From positions 248,001-312,000 of the forward strand of contig NZ_JTGN01000008.1 of assembly GCF_000797495.1 (NCBI RefSeq): a DNA stretch of 64,000 bases. The letters are read 5' to 3'. Both the position numbers and the translations under genes were made by a program. The notes below the pieces were generated by a model. The model ran no database searches, had not been told where the DNA came from, and saw only the letters and a program-made list of their open reading frames with translations. Origin of the DNA: Robinsoniella peoriensis (GTDB lineage Bacteria; Bacillota; Clostridia; Lachnospirales; Lachnospiraceae). Shown here one piece after another: positions 58,116 to 64,000 of the stretch (positions are counted from its first letter, which is position 1; every line of letters begins with the position of its first letter).

Positions 58116-58583
58116 TTATTGTTCAACCACAAGGGCAGAAAATCCAGTACCCCCAAAGGTTGTTTTTTCGGTAACTTTTAAACCAAAGGAATATCCCGTA
58201 TCACTCTCGGTAGCAACAACGTATTTTCCAGCAGTCGAAGCAATCACAATATCCTTAATGGAAACAGATGCAGTTGTGATTAAATCAGAAGAGATATCCA
58301 TTATTTCTCCCTGTGGGTATTCAAAGATTCTGGCATATTCTCCTTTCTTGATTACAAAATCACTTTCATTATCAAGCTCTGGCTTATCAATGGTATTCCA
58401 AACAAAATGTTTGATTGTTTTTGCATCGTCAGCAGTAGCAGCCACTTTTACATGTTCTGCCCCATCATCTGCGATATAATAAATCACAGACATCCCATTT
58501 TTTAAATCGCTGTCAGCAATGCATCTGGGATTATCTTTTGCATTTTTAATGCCACTATAATTTTGAAATTTTACTTTAGACAT
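58116..58583 (-). CDS. Putative head decoration protein (155 aa)
   Basis: ATG 58583 (MSKVKFQNY) has GGAG 9 nt upstream; a TTG two codons before is less apt. Beta-rich with many short strands (GEYARIFEYPQGEIMDISSDLITTASVSIKDIVIASTAGKYVVATESDTGYSFGLKV). Lies between scaffold and capsid as decoration genes do. Assigned mostly by position. Confidence 0.6.
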   Translation of the reverse strand: MSKVKFQNYSGIKNAKDNPRCIADSDLKNGMSVIYYIADDGAEHVKVAATADDAKTIKHFVWNTIDKPELDNESDFVIKKGEYARIFEYPQGEIMDISSDLITTASVSIKDIVIASTAGKYVVATESDTGYSFGLKVTEKTTFGGTGFSALVVEQ

Positions 58584-58600
58584 ATTCAATCTCCTTTTAA

Positions 58601-59170
58601 TTATTTAAATAATTCAGAGCCATCATCGGCGCTGTTGGTTTCAACGGTTTCTACTTTAGTTGAGAAAAACAGAGAGCTAAGATCATCAGTCTGAGAATTC
58701 AGTTCCGGTGATACAAGTTCTGATTTTTTTAAATCTTTTAACTTGTTTACACATAGCTCGGCTTCTTTTGCCTTTAATCCAGCCAGGTCGCATTTTTCTA
58801 CATACTCCTCTTTTAAGCTGTTAAGCTCAGTATCCGTAAATCCATTTTCTTCTTTAATGGTGTTAAAATATGAATTTACCTCCGCTTGTGCCTTTGCTGT
58901 ATCAGCGTCGGCTTTCATTTTTCGAAGCGGCTCGATTTCTGTGTTTAGTTCAGCAACCTGTGCCTTGTGTGATTCAACACACTTATTTGCTTCAACTAGA
59001 AGCGTATTAAGTTCTGTTTCTTTCTGCCGGCAGGCGTTCAATTCTTCTTTATATTTATTTAATTCAGAATCTTTTTCCTCAACTTTGGCATTCAATTCGT
59101 TAATTGTGTTATTCAGCTCAACAATTTTTTCGTTCAGCTCAATAATTGGGTCTTTAGCAGTATCTGCCAT
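58601..59170 (-). CDS. Nested scaffold protein from internal start (189 aa)
   Basis: In frame with the fusion protein, ATG 59170 (MADTAKDPIIELNEK) lies 8 nt after AAGGAGG, a site as strong as any here. It begins exactly where the coiled coil starts. This matches the nested protease/scaffold plan of phage lambda C/Nu3. A free scaffold made in excess over the protease form is the expectation. Confidence 0.6.
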   Translation of the reverse strand: MADTAKDPIIELNEKIVELNNTINELNAKVEEKDSELNKYKEELNACRQKETELNTLLVEANKCVESHKAQVAELNTEIEPLRKMKADADTAKAQAEVNSYFNTIKEENGFTDTELNSLKEEYVEKCDLAGLKAKEAELCVNKLKDLKKSELVSPELNSQTDDLSSLFFSTKVETVETNSADDGSELFK

Positions 59171-59845
59171 TTTTTCATCCTCCTTATTTCTTGATTCTAT
59201 ATCATCTGAATTGGAATCAGTTGATAATGTATTAAGTTCCAGGATTTCACTTCCTGGATCTGCTTCTGTCACTACTTCTGGCAATAGTATAGCTAATCCG
59301 GCAAAATCAAATACAACAGGAATTCTTCCCATGATCCAATTTCCATCGGAATCTTTGCCATCTCCGCCGCCTTCATATATAATCTGTTTACAATCTCCTT
59401 TGCCATTTGCTTCCACAGAACCTTTAATTTTTGTAAATGAGTTCTCTGACTTCAGCCATCTAATGAATTTTGGATGTCTTTGTGAATAAAGATATCCACT
59501 AACCACTAATTTCTTGCTTTTATTCCCATCGATGTCAATTTCTTCAATCCATGCCTTTTGTATCGTGCCAACAGTGTCACTATCAAGGAATTGGCAATTT
59601 CCATCGTCATCGTATGACAGTGTACCGTGTCCAGATGGAATAGTTTTTTCGTCATCGAGAAAGCAAACAACAAAAGGAGCTCCAATAATAGATTCTATAT
59701 TTGCGGTTACATATTCTTCGAGCCAGGTCATTCCTCTCCGGTTCCATTGTCCCCTATCATGTATTGTAAGAGCAGTCATTTTAATTTGTGTCCTGCCTGC
59801 TTTTTTATCTTCAGGATTTTCGTTTATTTCAATATCTGCGAACAT
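58601..59845 (-). CDS. Prohead protease-like/scaffold fusion protein (414 aa)
   Basis: Residues ~1-210 form a protease-like domain (KMTALTIHDRGQWNRRGMTWLEEYV; SGHGTLSYDD with His; SFTKIKGSVEANGKGD with Ser), similar in order to phage prohead proteases. Residues ~225-370 are an acidic coiled coil rich in 'ELN' repeats, typical of scaffold proteins. An internal ATG 59170 with a perfect ribosome site gives the scaffold alone. Proposed role: procapsid assembly and maturation. The catalytic residues are inferred. Confidence 0.65.
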   Translation of the reverse strand: MFADIEINENPEDKKAGRTQIKMTALTIHDRGQWNRRGMTWLEEYVTANIESIIGAPFVVCFLDDEKTIPSGHGTLSYDDDGNCQFLDSDTVGTIQKAWIEEIDIDGNKSKKLVVSGYLYSQRHPKFIRWLKSENSFTKIKGSVEANGKGDCKQIIYEGGGDGKDSDGNWIMGRIPVVFDFAGLAILLPEVVTEADPGSEILELNTLSTDSNSDDIESRNKEDEKMADTAKDPIIELNEKIVELNNTINELNAKVEEKDSELNKYKEELNACRQKETELNTLLVEANKCVESHKAQVAELNTEIEPLRKMKADADTAKAQAEVNSYFNTIKEENGFTDTELNSLKEEYVEKCDLAGLKAKEAELCVNKLKDLKKSELVSPELNSQTDDLSSLFFSTKVETVETNSADDGSELFK

Positions 59846-59869
59846 AAGACCTCCTTTCCTTTTTGCTAA

Positions 59870-61465
59870 TTATTTTGTCGAAGGTTTTGCCATAGCGTTT
59901 GCATTATTGCTCCGTGTCTGTTGTCCTTCATTTGATAGTTCTTTATCTTTTTTTGGCGGTCTGCCTGTTGCGCCATATATTCCATCCGTATTCTTATCGG
60001 TAGCTGTAAAGGAAGTAAGATGTGGAAGATATGTCTGATCAAAATTCTCGGATGATTCATAATCCATTAGGCGCATATATAGATTGGCATTTCCACATGC
60101 TGCAGAGTAGAGCATAGTGCGGCTCCCGCCGGCAAGGGTATACAACTCTTTAAACTTATCGAATTGGGAATCAGCATTTAAACTCGATGTATTCAAATAC
60201 ATAAAATCCAAACGATTCTCATCAGTAAGATTTAAATAATTGTTAATCAGTTTTGAATACTGAAATGAAAATTGCTCCAACATGGAAAATACTTCAGACA
60301 GCATTAAATCAATATTAACCTGTAGCGTAGAATAACTTGCACCTTCACCAGCTCCATTCAAGGCAGATAGTGCAAATCCAAAATCTGTACTGATGGAATT
60401 ATTGTTTTCTTCTGTCAGTGTATTTTTAAGAAAGGTATCGCTGTTTTCCAACTTGCCGATCTCTGTTCCAGGAGCTAATTTAAGCGTAGTAGTGCCGCCC
60501 AGTCTGTTTTTATTATTCACATCTCTGGATTTCACTGCATTCTTAAAAGCGTTGTATTGATTATTCTGCTGATCTTTATTTAGGCTGCAGGAGCCTTTCT
60601 TTTCGGCTTCTGGTAGCCGCATCCATCGGATAGTAGAACTGTTCTCATACATATTGTTTCTTTGGGAATCTGTATAGTCTTCCGAAAACAACATATCTAA
60701 TAAAGCAAATACAGCAAGGGGCCTGCCGTGAGATTCATTAATTGCACCGTGAAATTTATATGCAAATGTAGTTTCTTGGGGTAATAACATCCATCTTTTA
60801 CTGGAATCTTTTTTATAAGCTTTATAACCTAATATAAAATTATTTGGAAAGTTCTTAATTTCACCAATTAATCCGGTACCCTGAAACATATCAAAATACT
60901 GCATATCGAACGCGACAACGTAATCGCCATTAGCAAAGCCTTCAAACCTGCAGAACCTTAAATCTAATGGCTGCAACATTACATTATCTACATATCCAAC
61001 ACCTTCGATATTTTTTCCAGAGGCATATTCCTTGGGTCTATCAACATTTTTTTTCTTTGTGTCCCTCCAAATGGCAACATATTCTCCGTAAAGAAGAGAA
61101 TTATACAGACCATCACGAGTTGATAATTTATGATTTATTTTATTATTGAAAATATCATAAGCTTTATTAAGATTCTTCTTAGATTTATTCTTGATACTAT
61201 TTGGTATAATTACTGCATCCAAGGAAGGAGCAGACACCATTTTAGAAACAGTTTGTCCGTATATGCCCGTTCTATTGTACATTTTTTCAGAAACATCCAT
61301 AATCTGTTTATGAAAGTACATGGGGTTTGATACATACTGCAAGAGCTGTTCTTTCGTGTAATAATCAAATAATCCGTAAAACGAATTGATCAGTTCAAAG
61401 TCGTTATACGAATTAATCTCCACATCGTATGATGATGTATCAGTCTTTATTGTTTCTTCATTCAA
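59870..61465 (-). CDS. Portal protein (531 aa)
   Basis: Position between the large terminase and the protease-scaffold, and the sequence, mark it as portal: helical start (QLLQYVSNPMYFHKQIMDVSEKMYN), central NMLYGEY-like SLLYGEYVAIWRD, then GVGYVDNVMLQPLDLRFCRFEGFANGDYV, and a C-terminal LNGAGEGASYSTLQVNIDLMLSEVFSMLEQF that is the typical portal stem/wing region. TTG 61465 is 11 nt from GGAGG, while ATT 61468, the codon just before it, is exactly 8 nt away. It forms the 12-mer DNA gateway. Confidence 0.85.
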   Translation of the reverse strand: MNEETIKTDTSSYDVEINSYNDFELINSFYGLFDYYTKEQLLQYVSNPMYFHKQIMDVSEKMYNRTGIYGQTVSKMVSAPSLDAVIIPNSIKNKSKKNLNKAYDIFNNKINHKLSTRDGLYNSLLYGEYVAIWRDTKKKNVDRPKEYASGKNIEGVGYVDNVMLQPLDLRFCRFEGFANGDYVVAFDMQYFDMFQGTGLIGEIKNFPNNFILGYKAYKKDSSKRWMLLPQETTFAYKFHGAINESHGRPLAVFALLDMLFSEDYTDSQRNNMYENSSTIRWMRLPEAEKKGSCSLNKDQQNNQYNAFKNAVKSRDVNNKNRLGGTTTLKLAPGTEIGKLENSDTFLKNTLTEENNNSISTDFGFALSALNGAGEGASYSTLQVNIDLMLSEVFSMLEQFSFQYSKLINNYLNLTDENRLDFMYLNTSSLNADSQFDKFKELYTLAGGSRTMLYSAACGNANLYMRLMDYESSENFDQTYLPHLTSFTATDKNTDGIYGATGRPPKKDKELSNEGQQTRSNNANAMAKPSTK

Positions 61466-61486
61466 AATAATATTGTCCTCCTTCCT

Positions 61487-63304
61487 TTAGTAATCATCTG
61501 AGAAATCAAAATCGTAATCCGAATTATCGGATAGTAAGTCCAGCTCCAGCTGGTCTAAAAAGTAGTTTCCATAACTCGCACTGGTATATCTGTCTTTTCG
61601 ATTATTTCCTTGCTCTTTAATCTTAATTGCGCCAGTCTGAGGTGATTTTTCATAAACTAAATCAACCGTTTCACTTATCAATGCCTGTGTTTCTAAAAAA
61701 GGTTTTTCATAAAACAATTTTAATTCTGGATCACTGATAGAAGAGTAGTCCTTGAATTTAGGCAGAATTATTTCTATGGCTTCATTGAGGTTTATAAGCA
61801 AGTCGATCTTTCTTTCTGACAGATTTTGACGAAAGGAAAAAGCTATGTCGCTATTAAGCTGCTGGGTTGCATTAATCGCATAAATAACTGGTTTTGCATT
61901 GGGGTTTTTAATACGCTCAGCATAATTGTCATTATTCATACACTTCAATGGAGGGTACTCAACTCCGCGTTCTTCGTCATACATAACTTTACTTAGGTAA
62001 TCCAATATAGCAATGCCGCCATTACGACAATCCAAAACAATATAATCCGATTCAAAGTCCTCATAAAGCTGCCGTATTCTCAATGCTTGTTTAAAGGTAT
62101 CGCCGCCCTGCATTGATTCAATATATGGATAAATTCGTCGGTAGCCCTGTTTAATTATTAGCTCCGATTGCTCATCTTGATAATTTATTGATTCAGGCAA
62201 AGCCCTGATACAAGAAAAAATGGAATTATCATTGATTTCATTTTGTATGAATGCTATGTCGCAGCTTACAATTCTAATTTCACCATCTTGTTTTACAATT
62301 GAAAACTTATTCTTTTTACCATTACGAACATCGTTATCAATACGAGGATAAAAGACTTGCTTTAGTTTTTGGTTGCTAGTCATCATGGAATATGTGAAGA
62401 ATGCTGAGGTGTTCTCCTTTACCCGCTCATTCAAAAATTCGAGTCTCCAGGTTAACGGATCTTGCTTTTTCTTTTCCTGTCTCATCTGTTTCATGGTTCT
62501 AATATTGTGTTTTAATGTAATGCTTTCATCAAAAGCTAATAAGCATGTGCTTTTACCAATTAACATTTCGCTATATGCCTGATCAACGATCTGCCACATC
62601 CAGTGTCCATTATCCAGCCAGCTGGAAGAAATATAAATATCTACCGGATCTTCTTGGAGTTCCCGCATTGATGCATATGGTTCTTTCAACATATAAGGCG
62701 CCTGTCTTATTGTTTGGAAGGGAGATAAGATGCTATCATCTACTTTTTTATCGATTTGGCGGAATTCTTCCCGGATGCAGCAATGTGACCTGAAACCTCG
62801 TCCATTTTCCGATGCAGGCACCACAGTTATCGTGCTACCGTTTCGAAAATAAACAATAACCTCATTTTGATTATCTTTTATGTTTTTTATCTCTGCACGA
62901 AGAGGCGGGGACATATTCATCAATTCATTTTTTATTTTCTCTGATATGATAAGTTTAGACTGACCTTTTGTAGCGCTGGAAAGCACAATTTTAGTATAAG
63001 GTCTGGTTATACATCTGCAGCACGCATATAAAGCAATGATAAAGGACTTGGCTGCGGCACGACATGCGACAATGACCACAAAATTACAGATACCCATAAG
63101 GTATAACAATATAGCTTGATATATATGGATATTAATTTTGAGATAATCAATTGCCAGCCTGTGTAGATTTCTGCGGAAAAAAGTATTCCACATTAGAACA
63201 TGATCCACATTTACCGGGTTACTGAGATAATGGGTAGATGGAAACTTTTTGTAAAGATTTTTTTGATTTTCATCAGCATAATGATTAATCATTATCATCA
63301 CCAT
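61487..63304 (-). CDS. Terminase large subunit (605 aa)
   Basis: ATPase Walker A-like VACRAAAKS (about 79-87), Walker B-like CCIREEF (about 175), and a C-terminal RNase-H-type nuclease with IVSCDIAFI and DYIVLDCRNGG Asp residues. It drives DNA packaging and cuts at headful or cos sites. ATG 63304 overlaps the upstream gene by 20 nt; ATG 63292 is also possible. The Walker motifs are variant (R in place of D in Walker B), so the catalytic Glu is taken as the following EE. Confidence 0.88.
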   Translation of the reverse strand: MVMIMINHYADENQKNLYKKFPSTHYLSNPVNVDHVLMWNTFFRRNLHRLAIDYLKINIHIYQAILLYLMGICNFVVIVACRAAAKSFIIALYACCRCITRPYTKIVLSSATKGQSKLIISEKIKNELMNMSPPLRAEIKNIKDNQNEVIVYFRNGSTITVVPASENGRGFRSHCCIREEFRQIDKKVDDSILSPFQTIRQAPYMLKEPYASMRELQEDPVDIYISSSWLDNGHWMWQIVDQAYSEMLIGKSTCLLAFDESITLKHNIRTMKQMRQEKKKQDPLTWRLEFLNERVKENTSAFFTYSMMTSNQKLKQVFYPRIDNDVRNGKKNKFSIVKQDGEIRIVSCDIAFIQNEINDNSIFSCIRALPESINYQDEQSELIIKQGYRRIYPYIESMQGGDTFKQALRIRQLYEDFESDYIVLDCRNGGIAILDYLSKVMYDEERGVEYPPLKCMNNDNYAERIKNPNAKPVIYAINATQQLNSDIAFSFRQNLSERKIDLLINLNEAIEIILPKFKDYSSISDPELKLFYEKPFLETQALISETVDLVYEKSPQTGAIKIKEQGNNRKDRYTSASYGNYFLDQLELDLLSDNSDYDFDFSDDY

Positions 63305-64000
63305 CTTTTACGCAATACTCGATATCTCTGTCAGCAGTTCCATGCTGCATATTTTGCAGAGGACGGGTGATAAACCTTTTAATATAATCGCCTAAGCCGT
63401 CAAAATCTTTATATTTCTTTTTATCCTTATAGTATTCTTCTGGTGTATATTGCGAAATAGCAGCAAGGGTCACCCCTAGAACTTCTTCATTGCTGGAATC
63501 TGTTTCCTGTATCGTTTTAAGGCCAGCCTGTTTAAAGGTTTCACGGTATAATCTAGTATACTTATCGAAATCGTCAGATTTGCCTTCCCCTCTCATAGTC
63601 TTCATCTGCAGAAGTTTTGTGTAACATAAGTCTTTAACAAAAATTTCCTGGTTATTATCACAATTAGGATTAAATTTCTTTAACATTTTATAGTGTTCAT
63701 CCAGCAGCTTGTAATCTGCTTCTGTAAAACCAGTACCCCAGCGGTCAACGGCAGAAGCACTAACAGTGGATGTCTCAGATTTTGTCTGTTCTCTTGATTC
63801 AATCACGTCAACTTGCTTGTTTTCAAATTCGTATTTCAATGCATCGATATATGTTGTTCCAACCCGGGCGGTTTGTCCAAGATTCTTTTTCGCAAGATAA
63901 TGAGATATGCGGCTTCTGTCGGCAGATAACTTGCTGGATGCGTTGAGTGCGTCCTCGTGATACATCCAGCCGAATTCATGACATATGTGCTGGATTGCCT
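63285..64000 (-). CDS. Putative terminase small subunit-like protein, 5' end outside window
   Basis: The frame is open to the window edge; residues upstream of the first ATG (63965) read AIQHICHEFGW and are clearly part of the protein. Helical with many charged residues: SSKLSADRSRISHYLAKKNLGQTARVGTTYIDALKYEFENKQ, and a C-terminal ATEADYKLLDEHY-like region. Overlaps the large terminase by 20 bp as small subunits often do. No clear HTH is visible in this part. Assigned by position. Confidence 0.6.
   Translation of the reverse strand, partial: AIQHICHEFGWMYHEDALNASSKLSADRSRISHYLAKKNLGQTARVGTTYIDALKYEFENKQVDVIESREQTKSETSTVSASAVDRWGTGFTEADYKLLDEHYKMLKKFNPNCDNNQEIFVKDLCYTKLLQMKTMRGEGKSDDFDKYTRLYRETFKQAGLKTIQETDSSNEEVLGVTLAAISQYTPEEYYKDKKKYKDFDGLGDYIKRFITRPLQNMQHGTADRDIEYCVKDGDDND

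Noticed and set aside
58743..59489. + strand 248-aa ORF opposite the scaffold gene
   Set aside because: It is a shadow of the Glu/Leu/Asn-rich coiled coil; it has Ser/Phe-rich low complexity and no ribosome site.

Overview
The window is almost entirely a temperate siphophage genome (prophage), most likely in a Clostridia/Lachnospiraceae-type Firmicute. Support for this: strong GGAGG ribosome sites, Gram-positive LexA boxes, and gene families such as Panacea/DUF4065, a BspA-type leucine-rich protein, PF06541 and small zinc-ribbon phage proteins. Only the first ~1.7 kb looks like host. It is a GC-rich old-yellow-enzyme/dienoyl-CoA-reductase-type gene whose stop codon falls among repeated GATTACA motifs, followed by an abrupt change to AT-rich DNA. 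I read that junction as a probable att site. The integrase, immunity and replication genes would lie beyond the right edge.

Layout. 1.7-5.6 kb (+ strand): small lysogeny-type genes. These are a LexA-controlled cassette with a duplicated small protein, a coiled-coil protein, and a secreted protein with a lipoprotein, preceded by a translationally coupled 23-residue leader ORF. From 5.6 kb to the end the phage late genes run right to left (- strand). In transcription order they are: terminase small-like and large subunits, portal, protease-scaffold with a nested scaffold start, possible decoration protein, major capsid, head-tail connectors, tail completion, major tail protein, a block of tiny genes with a RuvC-like resolvase, tape measure, Dit, Tal, two large receptor-binding/fibre proteins, an accessory island (12.5-21.4 kb), the holin/lysis module, endolysin, and a cold-shock protein.

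Main unusual points. (1) The tape-measure gene is interrupted by a 2,544-nt group I intron (44255-46798, - strand). P1, P7, P10, the 3' helix and both splice sites can be read, and exon phase is preserved. In place of a homing endonuclease it carries a PemK/MazF-like gene in sense and two zinc-ribbon paralogues in antisense. (2) The accessory island holds self-contained cassettes: a proteasome-fold Ntn-hydrolase-like protein, an ABC/AAA pseudo-ATPase with destroyed Walker motifs, a Panacea gene with an unknown partner (possible toxin-antitoxin), an SF2 helicase with a small partner, and a BspA-like surface protein. (3) The Ntn gene and the intron-borne MazF-like gene, 32 kb apart, share a ~45-bp promoter/LexA-like element. 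(4) There are several structured RNA candidates: a kissing-loop element at 51674-51748, 52-bp repeat hairpins at 16911-17003, and an attenuator-like hairpin ahead of cspA. (5) About sixteen intrinsic terminators, nearly all in the same direction, punctuate the late operon, which implies processive antitermination. (6) Five genes have a good Shine-Dalgarno sequence about 8 nt before AUU or AUA rather than AUG/GUG/UUG.

All functional assignments come from reading the sequence and recalled family features. No database search was run.
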